A stretch of DNA of 64,000 nt from Symbiodinium natans. Its lineage: Eukaryota > Sar > Dinophyceae > Suessiales > Symbiodiniaceae. Position 1 is the first letter of the stretch. Every line of letters begins with the position of its first letter. The notes under the pieces were generated by a model, which made no database searches, was not told where the DNA came from, and was given only the letters and a program-made list of their open reading frames with translations. This document shows, piece by piece, positions 42,159 to 54,400 of this stretch. A program made the translations under genes and the position numbers. The stretch spans positions 1,456,788 through 1,520,787 of the forward strand of contig CAJNDS010002190.1 in NCBI GenBank assembly GCA_905221605.1. Reading direction: 5' to 3'.

Positions 42159-42848
42159 ACGGTTTTTTCTTCTTCTAGGGTTTAGGGATTAGGTTACTAC
42201 AGCTTTCAAAGACACCATGTTTGGGTCTGTGGAGGCTTTTTTTTTGTGGGGGTGGGGGGGAGGGGTGGTCCGGGGTTTGGGGTTTCTTGGGGGGGTTGGT
42301 GTTTAGGGCTTTTGTGTTGGTTGAGGGCTGCGGGGCTCAGAGCTTAGGGCGTTTTACAGGACAGCTGCTTTTGTTTGAGGGAGTTTCCAACTTTTTTTTT
42401 GGTTTGCGTGTGATGCGTAGGCACAAGTAAGGTGTAGGGTTTAGGGCCTAACGTTGGGGAAAGGTTTAGAGTTTTGGGTTTATAGGGTTAAATGTTTAGG
42501 GCTGGTTTAAGGACGACGGCGCAGGCTGATAGGGCGTCAGGGTTTAGGGTAGCAACGTGGCCTTGGCTTTTCTTAGGCGAGTTCTATTCCGGTACGCTAA
42601 ACCCTGTGCCCTAAACCGTACTTGTATACCTTTGAAGCGCAAGCTAGGCTTGTTTCAGCCCCGTTTTGTGTTTAGGGTCGAAGTGATCAGGAGCAACGAG
42701 TTTTCGGGTTTAAGAGCTAACCACTCTTAAAATCAGAGCCTTACACCCCTCCTTGCAGCGTGTTGTTCTCTATGGCTCCATGCCCATCCACCATTGCGTA
42801 GCACAGAAACCTACCCAAACTATCGCTGTGTAGTCCTTCTTTGTTTTC

Positions 42849-42945
42849 AACCCTAAACCCTAAACCCTAAACCCTAAACCCTAAACCCTAAACCCTAAAC
42901 CCTAAACCCTAAACCCTAAACCCTAAACCCTAAACCCTAAACCCT
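42849..42945 (-). repeat. Interstitial telomere-like array (CCCTAAA)n
   Basis: About fourteen units ending 25 bp before the start codon of the ubiquitin-like/DUF4116 gene. Confidence 0.97.
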
Positions 42946-42970
42946 AACCCTGAACCCGAAAACACGAGCC

Positions 42971-44090
42971 ATGGATGTCTTGGTGCGGACCCTGGCTGGC
43001 CGGGAGTGCCGCATTCGGCTCCCAGGCGCCTTGCCTCTTCGTCGGGTTTGGGGTTGGCCTGAACACCTGACATCCCCCAAGATTCCGGCATGTTCGGGTT
43101 TGGGGTTTAGGGTAATATAGGGTTTAGGGCTATTTGGGGGATTTAGGGTTTCGGGCTATATGCACCCAAAGCATCTCTAAACCCCTAAACTCTTCTAAAC
43201 CCTAAACCCTAAACCCCAAACCCCAAACCCCAAACCCTAAACTCTATGAATCAGGCTAAACCCCCAAACCCTTCTAAACCCCAAACCCCAAACCCTAAAC
43301 CCTAAACCCCTGAATCCTTTTCGTGCCAGACACGGCCACCGTCCTCGACGCGAAGCTGGCGCTTCAGACCGCCCTGGAGGTACCCCGCAAGGCGCCGGGT
43401 TTAGGGTTTGGGGTTTAGGGTTTAGGGTTTAGGGTTTAGGGTTTGGGGTTAGGCTTGAGGGTTGAGGGTATAGGGTTGAGGGTTTAGAAGGGAATTTTGT
43501 CTTTAATGTGTTGGTGGCTTTAGGGTTTGTATATAGGGTTTGAAGGTGAAGACTCATAAGCTGTTAGTGCCTTTATGTTTGTAAGTTTGAGGGTTTTCTA
43601 GTTGTGTGCCTTCGTTTAGGGTTTGCAGGGCGTTGGCGTGGCTGATATATAGGGTTTAGGTGTTTCGGGTTGAGGGTTTTGGGGTTTTAGGCTGGGTTTC
43701 AGGTTTTTTTTTTTTGCGTGCTTTAGGGTTGAGGGTTCTAGGAGGGCTGGCAGGCTTATGCATGGAGTCCAAGGCGTCGGCTTCTCATATAAGGTTTTAG
43801 GGTTTATTGGGTTTAGGGTATATTTGGGTTTAGGTTTATTTGGGCTTAGGGTTTAGGCTTCTTTGGGGTTAGGTTCAGGGTTTGTTTCGATTTTTCGGCG
43901 GTCGCATTCAGTTATGGACTAGACCCGACGCGCTGCCCAACAAGTATCCAGGTACTTTTAGGTTTAGGCTTTGGCCCCACTGTGTACCTTTTAGGGTTTA
44001 GGGTTTAGGGCTTAGGGGCATGTGTTGCCGTCTGAAAAAAGCTCGTGGCTGCAGGAACAGCGCCTTCTGGCACCTCGGCAGTGCACAGTA
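42971..44090 (+). CDS. N-terminal ubiquitin-like exons of the DUF4116 gene
   Basis: Exon 1 (42971-43025) starts MDVLVRTLAGRECRIRLP. Exon 2 (43330-43391) reads DTATVLDAKLALQTALEVPR and K. Exon 3 starts at 44055 with EQRLLAPRQ. Joined by GC-AG introns 43026-43329 (phase 1) and 43392-44054 (phase 0), they give the beta-grasp pattern of a ubiquitin-like domain (hydrophobic strand, TVLDxKxALQ helix, VPxxEQRLL). Such N-termini are familiar on dinoflagellate repeat proteins. The ATG is the first in the island and directly follows telomere-like DNA. The end of exon 3 is not fixed. Confidence 0.65.
43397..43450 (+). repeat. Telomere-like array at the start of an intron
   Basis: TTTAGGG/TTTGGGG units begin within 10 bp of the GC donor at 43392. 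Confidence 0.9.
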
Positions 44091-44284
44091 GGCTGGATCA
44101 AGCCTTGCACTCCAAACCCTAACCCCTACTCCCTAAGCCCTAATCCCTAAACCCTGAGACCCTACACTGTAAGCCTGTAAGCCCTTAATTCACCCATAAG
44201 CCGCCAGAATTCCTATCATCCACCAACCCTTCTCTTTGTTTGGGCTGGGGTCTCTGTTTAGGGTATAGGGTTTAGGGAATTCAT

Positions 44285-44366
44285 GCCCTAAACCCTAAAC
44301 CCTAAACCCTAAACCCTAAACCCTAAACCCTAAACCCTAAACCCTAAACCCTAAACCCTAAACCCT
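44285..44366 (-). repeat. Interstitial telomere-like array (CCCTAAA)n
   Basis: Eleven units, followed by a G homopolymer (44387-44416). Confidence 0.95.
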
Positions 44367-44382
44367 GGCCTTGAGGGGCAAG

Positions 44383-44417
<35 letters not shown>

Positions 44418-44612
44418 GGGGGAGGGGGGAGCCCTCAAGCCCGAAAAGCTTTGCTGTGAAACCCCTACCGGCATGAAGCTCCAACGCCGCAATCTAGGGG
44501 TCGCAGTGGTTACTGACGGTGTTCCCTTGTGGCCTTTCTGCTTCTAAAATTTAAATGACCTCCAAGACCCTATGCTAGTTGTTCAGGCCCCTATAGTAGA
44601 GCCTTAAAGCCC

Positions 44613-44872
44613 ACCCTAAACCCTAAACCCTAAACCCTAAACCCTAAACCCTAAACCCTAAACCCTAAACCCTAAACCCTAAACCCTAAACCCTAAACCC
44701 TAAACCCTAAACACTAAACACTAAACACAAAACCCTAAACCCTAAACCCTAAACCCTAAACCCTAAACCCTAAACCCTAAACCCTAAACCCTAAACCCTA
44801 AACCCTAAACCCTAAACCCTAAACCCTAAACCCTAAACCCTAAACCCTAAACCCTAAACCCTAAACCCCAAC
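44613..44872 (-). repeat. Longest interstitial array (CCCTAAA)n, about 260 bp
   Basis: About 37 units, interrupted only by a small patch of CACTAAA/CACAAAA near 44711-44730. Confidence 0.97.
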
Positions 44873-44884
44873 CCTCGACGGAAA

Positions 44885-44935
44885 GAGCTCTCTCCATCTG
44901 CGTCCCGCACCGAGGCGGGGACCTCGGTGCTGCAG
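44885..44935 (+). CDS. Candidate exon of the DUF4116 gene
   Basis: LSPSASRTEAGTSVLQ ends at CTGCAG|GAGGAGC. The identical GCAGGAGGAGC precedes the exon at 46073, so GA-AG splicing in phase 0 joins LQ to EELLLRTAQ. Confidence 0.5.
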
Positions 44936-45038
44936 GAGGAGCCCCCTGCCCTCAACCCCTATAGACACCCCTTTAAACCCTGTAAAACCCTATGTGGGTG
45001 GTTGTCAAAATTATGACCCCTTCTGGGGTATCCTAAAT

Positions 45039-45378
45039 AAACCCTATTAAGACCCTATGTAAGCTATGGGTTTAAAACGGGTTTAGGGTTTACAGCTTCA
45101 GGTAGAGGGTTTACCCTATGGACCCTCTAAACCCTATAAAACCCTATGTAAGCTAATAGGTCTTAAAAAGGGTTTAGGGTTTACAGCTTCAGGTAGAGGG
45201 CTTACCCTATAGACCCTATAAACCCTATAAATCCTATGTAAGCTATAGGTCTTAAAACGGGTTCAGGGTTTACAGCTTCAGGTAGAGGGTTTACCCTATA
45301 GACCCAATAAACCCTATACATCCTATGCAAGCTATAGGTTTTAAAAAGGGTTTAGGGTTTACAGCTTAAGGTAGAGGG
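45039..45378 (+). repeat. About 89-bp tandem repeat, four copies
   Basis: A unit containing CCTATGTAAGCTATAGG, TTAAAACGGGTTTAGGG and TTACAGCTTCAGGTAGAGGG repeats at 88-90 bp. Non-coding, inside the intron before 46073. Confidence 0.9.
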
Positions 45379-45472
45379 TTTACGCCGCACGTGAAGGTTT
45401 ATGGGCACAGTCAAGTTGGGCGACAAGTACCGAATAATTGGGTTTCGGGACTTAACGAAACTGATCTTGACC

Positions 45473-45694
45473 TAAGGGATCATGTACCTTTACGTTTTCG
45501 CATATGTCATTTTTGAATGTATACAAAACGGGGGATATAATACATATATATATATATATGTATATGTATTTTATACATATGTCTATATGTATATATATAT
45601 ATACACACATATGAATAAACATTTGGGCCCCAAAGCTACAAGAAGGGAACCCCTGTAAGACCCAAGTATGTACCAGATAGGGTGCATGGACCTT
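45473..45694. mobile_element. TIR element family A, copy 6, expanded by an AT repeat
   Basis: AAGGGATCATGTACC left and GGGTGCATGGACCTT right; an (AT)n-rich block at 45530-45612 has grown inside. Confidence 0.75.
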
Positions 45695-46072
45695 AGGGGT
45701 TACCTAGAACTGCTAGCCGTGAACCTTCACATATCGATCCACCAGGATGGGCTGTATAGGTCAGCTACCTGAATTTTACCCCGGAGTGTAGCAAAAGCTT
45801 CCTGCGCTCCCAGGGTGTCCGTAAAGGGTTCTACCGAAATATTAGTCGGATGGGGGTTCAGGGCGCCCTGTTCTTTTAAGCCTAAGTCCGAATCCGAAAG
45901 TCATCCCTTTTCCAACCTACACCTTGCAGCTTAAAAACAAAAAAAACCTAAACCCAAAAAACCCTAAACCCTAAACCCTAAACCCTAAACCCTAAACCCT
46001 AAACTCTAAACCCTAAACCCTAAACCCTAACCCCCCCCCCCCCCCGCCCTAACAAAAAAAACGCAGCCGCAG

Positions 46073-46117
46073 GAGGAGCTCCTTCTGAGGACGGCACAGA
46101 AGGCTGAGGCGCCCTGG
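46073..46117 (+). CDS. Exon of the DUF4116 gene
   Basis: EELLLRTAQKAEAPW, phase 0 on both sides. The donor GTTTGGGG and the start of the next exon (GTTTGGACC at 47640) share GTTTGG. Confidence 0.5.
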
Positions 46118-46218
46118 GTTTGGGGTTTAGGGTTTAGGGTTTGGGGTTTGGGGTTTAGAGTTTAGGGTTTAGGGTTTAGGGTTTAAGGTTTAGGGTTTGG
46201 GGTTTGGGGTTTAGGGCT

Positions 46219-46340
46219 CCATGTAGGGGCCCCCGAGTTATAAATAGGGTTATAAGGGCCCTAAATTGGGCTATAAGTATTACTACGTAGGTTAGAAATC
46301 CCTTAACTAAGGTTAGTCTAGTAAGGGGGCCCCTACTTGC
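46219..46340. mobile_element. TIR element family C, copy 3
   Basis: CATGTAGGGGCCCCC left, GGGGGCCCCTACTTGCATG right; lies in the opposite orientation to copy 1. Confidence 0.85.
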
Positions 46341-46593
46341 ATGGTCTATAGAGCTGAGGGCTTGGGGTTTATAAGGTTTAGTCTGGGGGGTGTAGGGTTT
46401 GGGGTTCAGGGTTTAGGGGCTGTAGAGTTTGGGGTTTAGGGTTTAGGGGTTTCGGGGGGAGGGGGGGGGGGTTGTGTCTAGAGCTTGGGGCTTGTGGGGT
46501 TAGATTGGTTTAGGGTTGAGGGTTGAGGGAAGGCACCAGTCGCCCCAACCACTAGGGCTTGCCACCCCCCTCCCTCCCAGGTTTTGGGGTCTG

Positions 46594-46980
46594 AAAGAAA
46601 GAGCGAAGTAAGCGATTAAATGCAGAACGAACTAGTAGACAGCGAGAGAGAGAGAGAGAGTGCGATAGAGAAAGAGAGAAAGAGAGAGCGAAAGACCGAG
46701 AGAGAGATGAGAGGGAGAGCAAAAAAGAGCGAGAGAGAGAGAGAGAGAAAGAAAGGGAGCTAGAGAGAGATAGAGTGTGAGTGAGAAAGAGAGAGAGAGA
46801 GAGAGAGAGTGAGTGAGTGAGTGAATGAGAGAGAATCAGAGAGAATGAAGGAGACAGGGAGACAGGCAGACTGGGAGATTGGGAGGCAGGGACGCGCAGA
46901 GACAGGAAGACGCGAAGACAGGGACACGCAGAGACAAAAGAGACGGAGCGGGGGAGAGAGTACAAAGTGAGAGCAAGCGA
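46594..46980. repeat. Polypurine (GA)n tract
   Basis: About 390 bp almost purely A and G on the + strand. Open frames through it are low-complexity. Confidence 0.9.
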
Positions 46981-47132
46981 AGGCACCTGCATTCCATTGT
47001 TGAGCCGTCAGGCTGTTTCGGTCGCGATTTGCTACGGGGTGCGGCTGTAAGCCCCAAGCCAACTCCTCTAATTATCCACAACCCTCGTCATTGCCTAATT
47101 AAATTAGGCCCCCAACTAACTCGAAACGCCCT

Positions 47133-47227
47133 AAGGGTCCATGTACCTATGTAGTATATACTGAGCCCTTGAAGAGGTGCCCATAGAGTAGCTTCAGGGC
47201 CGAAGTATATTCTACATGTGTACATGG
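47133..47227. mobile_element. TIR element family A, copy 7
   Basis: AAGGGTCCATGTACC left; the right end is shortened (GTGTACATGG). Confidence 0.75.
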
Positions 47228-47639
47228 TCAGTGACTTGCCGCAGGCCGTTGACGACACCGGCACCGTTCAGCTCTCCTTGATCCGCCCTCTGCCGGCACC
47301 AAAGGACCCTTTCTTAAGCTAGTTCCCTGACCCTGTAAACCCGAAGGCGTAAACCCAAAACCCGAACCATAAGCCCGTTAAACCCCCAACTCCCAACCCC
47401 ATACCCTACTAGTACCCTGATGCCCTTGTCTGGACTGAAGAAACTCAGAAGTTTTCCTACGCCCTAAGCGCCCAAACCCTTAAGCCCTTCAGCCCCTAAA
47501 CCCTTGAACCCGTAAGCCCTTGGGCCCTTCAACAACCCTAAACCCCAAACCCTGAACCCTAAACCCCAAACCCTAAACCCTAAACCCCAAACCCCAAACC
47601 CCAAACCCCCAACCCTAAAACCCCAAACCAACTCTGCAG

Positions 47640-47681
47640 GTTTGGACCCTCAGCGCCCTGGCCTCCTGGAGGGCCTGGCAG
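47640..47681 (+). CDS. Candidate exon of the DUF4116 gene
   Basis: VWTLSALASWRAWQ after CTCTGCAG, ending at a GC donor (CAG|GCTGC). Flanked by CCCCAAA on the left and TTTAGGG on the right. Confidence 0.4.
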
Positions 47682-47693
47682 GCTGCACTGCTT

Positions 47694-47800
47694 TAGGGTT
47701 TAGGGTTTAGGGTTTGGGGTTTGGGGTTTGGGGTTTGGGGTTTGGGGTTTGGGGTTTGGGGTTTGGGGTTTGGGGTTTGGGGTTTGGGGTTTGGGGTTTG
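47694..47800 (+). repeat. TTTAGGG then (TTTGGGG)n array
   Basis: Three TTTAGGG units turn into about twelve perfect TTTGGGG units. Confidence 0.97.
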
Positions 47801-48490
47801 CGGGCTTATCCGGGTTTTTGGGTTTCAGGGTTTTGGAATGTCAGACCTTAGGGCCAAATAAGGCCTACGTAGGTTGTTTTTTTTTGTTTAAGGGGGGGGG
47901 GGGGTTCAGGGTTCTAGGACAACGTTAGGTCTTCTTCAGATGGTATTTTTTGGCGGGGATTTAGGTTTTGCGGTACGGTCGGCTTCCGGGTTTGTAGAGG
48001 ATTTGGAGGGCGCGGGGGAGCTGCTGGGTTTTAGGGTTTAGGGTTTAGGGGTTTTTGTGTTGTTGGAAGGGGAGGGCTTTCGGGGCTTGTGGGGTGTCGA
48101 GGGCTCCCCCCGCCGGGCTGCCAAAGCATGTGAAATCAGGCACTACGCTGAAAATCCGAAATCCGCAAGCCCCAAGCCTCCTAAGTCCCAACAAAAGCTG
48201 CACAGCCCGGAAACAGTCCTGACGTTGCCCCCTTGTTGTCATCTTCGAAGCCCACGGGACGTTTCAATACTTTTGTTTACCCTAAACCCTAAACCCTAAA
48301 CCCCAAACCCTGAACCCTAAACCTTGCTTCGAGGATTTCGGGCTTTCCAGAGGGCTTATCCCTCAGACCCGAAACCCCATACTAAGACCGATCAACGTGT
48401 CGATGGCAGGAGTCGCAATGACCTTGCTGGATTGAGGGTTTAGGGTTTAGGGTTTAGTTAGGGTGTTTGGTCTTGTGCCCCTGTCCCTAA

Positions 48491-51400
48491 GCCGTGCACC
48501 CTATCAGCACGGCAGCGGTGAGTCCTTTGGTGTTTGTTTGATCCCTCCCTTTCCAGGTGGCTGGCTTTCACTGCAAGACCTCTCCGAGGAGGGCCGCTAG
48601 GGTTTAGGGTTCAGGGCTTAGGGTTTAGGGTTACACACGATAGAGCCTGAAAACCCTATAAAGGCGATAACCCCCAGAGCCCCTACAAACCCCACAAGCC
48701 CTCTCACCCCTCGAAGCCCCTACAAACCCTATAAGCCCTAGAAGCTCTATAAACCCAATTCCAGGGGTAGTTACGAGGCCCTTAATATGAGCCCACCCTA
48801 ATCCTAAACCCTGAACCCTAAACCCTATAAGCCCTTGAAACGCTGTAAGCCCTAACATTCCACCTGGGCGTGGCCTACGAACCCCTTCTAGGGGCCCTTC
48901 CAGGAGCTGCGGGGCGACCGCGAGATCGTCTTGGCGGCCGTGGAGAGCTGCCCCTGGGGTTTAAAGGGTTCAGGGTTGAGGGTTTAGGGTTTGGGGTTTA
49001 GGGTTTGGGGTTTGGGGTTTGGGGTTCAGGGTTGAGGGTTTAGGGTTCAGGGTTGAGGGTTTAGGGTTTAGGGTTTGGGGCTTGGGGTTTGTGGTTTAGG
49101 GGGTTTAAGCTTTAGGGTTTAGGAACGATGAGGGTTGAGGATAAGGCTTTTAGGGCCGGCCATTAGAGCTTGCTGGGCCTGAGGGGCTTGTAGGGCTCAA
49201 GGGGTTCTAGGAGTACAGGTTCATAGTTTTTTGACTTCGAATCTTACAAACCCTAAATCAAGTTGAGCCCCAAGTCTTGAGTCCTAACCTTCGGGCTTCG
49301 GAGGTGAAGGGTCTACGTAAATGATGACAAACTCTCAGCCCTAAACCTTCGGACTGATTTTCCAGGGTCTCCCCGAACCTACCCTGACACAAGGGTTTGA
49401 GGGCGTAGGACTCCATACACTCAACCCCCCCATGAGTCCAAGACCTAAAGTAGTAGGAGTTTAGGGTTTAGGCCTCAGACCCTAAACCCCAAACCTTAAA
49501 CCCTAAACCCTAGGGGGCTGCCCCCTTTCGTGCACCTATGGGGGCATGAAGGCTCATCAGGGATCTTACCGCCTTTCTAGGGCACTTTTCGGACCCTCGG
49601 CTTGTTTGGGGTTTAGGGTTGAGGGTTTAGGGTCTAGGGGGGAATTATGGTTCCATTCGGGGGTGTTCCACCGTGAATATGGACTATGTTGCGGGCTTTG
49701 CTCGCCAGAAGCCTCCGTATCAAGCTTAGCCTCTTTAGACCTGCGTCTTTTCCTCCCACGCCTATAGTAGGCCTCCCACTGCTGCACGCAAACACAGTTC
49801 GAGGGCCTTTGCAAATGTTCAAAGCAGGTTTAGGTAAGGTAACCTTGATCGCAAAATATTCTGAACCGCAAATATCTCTAGCATGCTGATTGACAACTCT
49901 GAACTGGCTTCCTTTTACAAGTATCATGCACCTTCAAACAAGCTGTACAGGTTTTCGAGGTCCTAAACTGTTCCATATTTATGCATACGGCGGTGTAACC
50001 GTACCTGGTTTCTGCTACGGGGGGGGGGGGGGTGTGTGGGGCGGTCGGGGGGGGGGGGGGGGGGGGGTCGGGAGGGGGAGCGGGGGGGGGTCGGGGGGGG
50101 GTCGAGGGGACGGTGGGGGGATAAGAACGTCATTCATATTGCATGCATGCCCAAAACACTGGTGTTTACAGCGTTTTCGCCTCTTTGTACAACATACTGC
50201 ACCAGGATGTGGAAGAAGAAAATCTGTCACAAGCGTCCAGCCTTTCGCGACCATGCCCAACACACGTCCCACGAAAACCGTCAAAGTCCTGAAATTTGGC
50301 AAATGCGTTTTCGGAAATGCAAGCCTCCAAAAAACGCAGCTGCAGAGGCTGTCTTGAAATTACAGTGTTTGCCGCGCAAAAACACACCGCAAAGCCTGTG
50401 AGACTCGCGTCACGACAGCACACACAGCAAAGGAAAAGTCCCATAGCGCTCAAAGGCCCCAACAACAAAATGACCCCAAGATCTTGCAAAAACCCAACGT
50501 TTCGTAAAAACGACATACGAAATCACGCCTTTCCAAAAACTCCCAAAATAGGTCTGCCGCCTAGGCGAAACGCTAACTGTAACAAAAACTAGGGTACGGT
50601 TTCCACGGCGGCGGGATATTTATGCTTCTCAACAGATTACCCTTAACCAGAAGCCAACTTACACCCTTGCAAATCTAATTAAGGCGGATGGGCGCTGGAG
50701 TTTGCATCCAGCCACCTGGCCTGACACAGAGGTTTGGGGTTTAGGGTGTAGATCATACATTCTAAACTCTAAACCCTAATCCCTCGGCTCTGAACAAGTA
50801 CTTTGCCCCCCATACTATGCTAACTTTAGTTGAGGGCATTAAGTTACCCAAATAGTGAGACTGGTAACCCAATGCAGGGCCCTGATAGACCCTGCATAAA
50901 CTAGGGGCCCCTACTTGTATGTTGTAACCATTGAGCCCAATCTCCAGCCAAGGCCGTACACACCAAGCCTGTCAAATCCTACTCCCCAGACCCGGACCAA
51001 GATGCACCAGCCAAAGTCCTAATCCCTAGAAAACCTTTCAGACCCTGGGCCCCAAGCATTACACCCCAACCAAAAGAAAGCAGCCCTCAACCCTAAACCC
51101 TAAACCCTAAACCTAGACCCTAAACCCTAACCCCTAACCCTTAAACCCTCAACCCTAAACCCTAAACCCCTTCTATTCCCTGTAAGGCCTGCTCCGCACG
51201 GATCCTTCCGTGGTACTGCGGGCGGTGCGCAGCGACGCCCTGGCTCTGGACCCCGCTCGTAGCGTGTGGAGTTTAGGGTTTAGGGTTTAGGGTTTAGGGT
51301 TTAGGGTTTAGGGTATAGGGTTTAGGGTTTAGGGTTTAGGGGTTAGGGTTTAGGGTTTAGGGCTTAGGGGTAGGGTTTAGGGTTTAGGGTTTAAAAAGGG

Positions 51401-54400
51401 TTTGTAGAGTTTCGGGTTTATGGGGGTTTCGGGGTTTTGGGGTTTAGGGTTTGCAGTAAACTCCAGAAAGTTGGAACATGGTTTAAGGATGACCAGAGCT
51501 GGGATTTTCTTTAGTGTTCCTTTTGGGGTATGGGGATCCAGATGCTCCAACTTGTTGGAGTTATTTTACTGTATAGCGTTGCGGGTTTAGGGTTCAATAT
51601 TTAGGTTTTTCCTTCAAGATAGGAGTTTTGGGTATTCTGGGGTGTATGTATGTATTTATGCTTGTATGTATGTATGTATGTATGTATGTATGTATGTATG
51701 TACATATGGAGATATAGATAGACAAGAAGAACTACATGTATACAGACCTGTATTTACAATATATATATATATATATATATACAACACATACTCCAGATGT
51801 GTTACAGGCATCTATTCCTCTATGTCGGGGAGTAGCGGAGCTGGGAAGAGGGCTTGATGGAGGGATGCATTGCAACCTCAGCTCGAGAAAATACTGAAGC
51901 AGCCCAGCTTGTCATATTCCAGCGCCCTCTCACCGCGTTGCCCAACATGTGGCGGCTGCTGTCTGCGATTGCGGCCATGTCCGCAGCTGCAGATCACGAG
52001 TCTGTGGCTGGCCACTTGGTAGCCCAGTGGTACCCTTTTCCGCTTGTTGTTCAAGGTTGGCCTTTTTGGGTTCTGGGTTCCCTTGTAACGGTAACTAACA
52101 TGAAAAAGGGTACTCCAAAATTATAATATGGTTACCTGGCTACCAAGGCCAGCATGGTATGGTTGCGACGTCCCATCCCGAGGCCAGCGCAGCTGCTGCC
52201 CGCATCCTCGAGAGAGGCGGCAATGCAATTGATGCAGCTCTTGCGGTGCACTTCGTGCCTCGGTTGTTCAGGGTTTAGGGTTTAGGGTTTGCCTCGGTAC
52301 TATACCCAAAGGCTCCTATGTAGTACCTTTTTGGGGTAGTATACCAGAGTCCCCTATGACTAACTCAAAAAGAACTACATTAGAGCCTTTAGGTAGACTA
52401 TAGAGGTCGGAAAAAGTACTAATAGTATTCCATTGTACGGTTCCTTGATATTCATACTATCAATAACCCCCCCCGCCCCCCCAACAAAAGAAACTCTTCT
52501 ACTTATTAAGGCCCCTACAGTAGGCTTTTGGGATCCAGCATATCTCTCCTTATTGGGTGTTACACGCGAGGATGACGGTTTGGGAACACATTTCAGAGGG
52601 TTTTAAGCTTCAAAGGGCCCGACCTAGGTGCTTGCTGTAGTGGAACCCCAGCATGTGTCCATCAGCGGCGGGGGCGTGATGCTCTACAAGCCACTGGACG
52701 GAAAGGCGGTCCATGTGGACTTCCGGGAGGAGGCGCCGGCATTGTACCATCCCCAGACCTTCTGCAGAAATGCCACGTGCCTTGGGGACCAAATGAACCC
52801 TAAAAGGGTTTATGGTTCATATATATTAGTAGGAAGTTATAGTAGTATAAGGTAATATATACCATAATTTAGGGTTCACTTGGTCCCCAAGGTGTATTCT
52901 GGACCCGCACTGTGAGTGCAATGGGACATGGCCAAGCACCGAGCGTTGCACCGGAGGCCATGCCACTGGCACGCCTGGTTTTCTTTGTCATAGTTGGGAA
53001 GCATTTTACATCTTTAAGGGTACTTAAACCCAATAAGGAACATATATATATATATGTATGCATATTTATTTATTAAATTTTTAAGACCATCCCAACCATG
53101 AACTTAGGTTTCCCGGCGCTGCTGGCACTCGCGGTGCGCGATCAGCTCGCGTCCCTGCCACTCTCCGAGCTCGTGGTCCCGGCAGTAGAGCTAGCTCGCA
53201 ATGGCTGGAAGATGGACGAGGGCCTCTACAAGAGCATCCACCAGTATGCCCCACAGCTGGCCCGCGACCCGGCCTCTCGCGAGCTCTTCTTAGATGCCAG
53301 TGCCACGAAGCCCAGGTCCGAGGTCGGCGAGATTCTGAGCAATCCGCAGCTTGCCGACACCTTGGAGTTCCTTGCGGACCAAATGGACCCGAAAATTGTG
53401 GCATATAACCTTGTACTATTCTCATTATTTCCTATTCAGGTATATGAACCATAAACCCTTTTAGGGTTCATTTGGTCCGCAAGGTTACTGGTAGCTGCCC
53501 CCGAAAAGTTCTACACGGGAGAACTGGGCGCGGAGTTTGTGAAGGCGGCGCAGGACGGCATCAACAACGTGACGGGCAAGTACGGCTTGCTGTCGGCAGA
53601 GGATTTGCACAGCTATCGGGCTGTGTATCGCGAGCCGGTGCAGTATGAGTACACCACTCCCTCGGGTAGTTCATATCTCATCACCGGTTCTGCGCCACCC
53701 TTCAGTGGTGGGGTGGCTCAGGCTCAGATCTTCAACTACCTCGAGCAGGTGGAAAGGGCCGAGGCTTCCAGCGCCCGCCTGGGCTTCTTCATTGATGCAC
53801 AGAACGTGGCGTTTGCCGACCGCAACCAGTACGTTGCTGACCCCGACTTCGTGGACCTCGACGTGAAGACCCTGACGTCGAAGAGCTATGCGGCCCAGCG
53901 GGTGGAGGAGCTCCGCGGCAGCGCCGGGAGCTCTCATGCACTCCACAGCAATAAGGTGAGGGCGTTGACCGTCCCCGTGCCCCCAGGAGCGCTGAGCTCC
54001 AAGCGCGGTACCTCTTCTGCGGAGGACCACGGCACCTCCCACATGACCATCATCGACTCCAAGGGCAATATTGTGGCCATGACCACGACGGTGAACATGA
54101 TCATGGGCTCGCGGGTCACCGTGCCGGGGCGAGGTTACCTGCTCAACGACGAGATGTGCGACTTCGACTCCATCGGCTTTGACTCGGCAGGACAGATGAC
54201 GGTGAACGCGGCCGAGGGGGGCAAGCGCCCACGGCGCACAGCTCTCGGCTCTGACAACAGCTCCTTGGGTGGCAAGAGGCCGCGGTCTTCAATGAGTCCG
54301 ACCCTGGTGGTGCCCAAGGATCCCGGCCACGCTGCCTTTGCGGTGCTTGGCTTAGGGGCTCCGGGGGGCTCCGACATCATTGGTGGGGTAGCCAATGTCC

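Noticed and set aside
46552-46992. Long Ser/Leu-rich frames on the minus strand
   Set aside because: They are translations of the (GA)n polypurine tract and have no real complexity.
50036-50401. Gly-rich frames on both strands
   Set aside because: They arise from a poly-G tract at 50020-50120.
51642-51857. Open frame through the ATGT and AT microsatellites
   Set aside because: Repeats of Tyr, Val, Cys and Met come from the microsatellite; only the last codons are unique.
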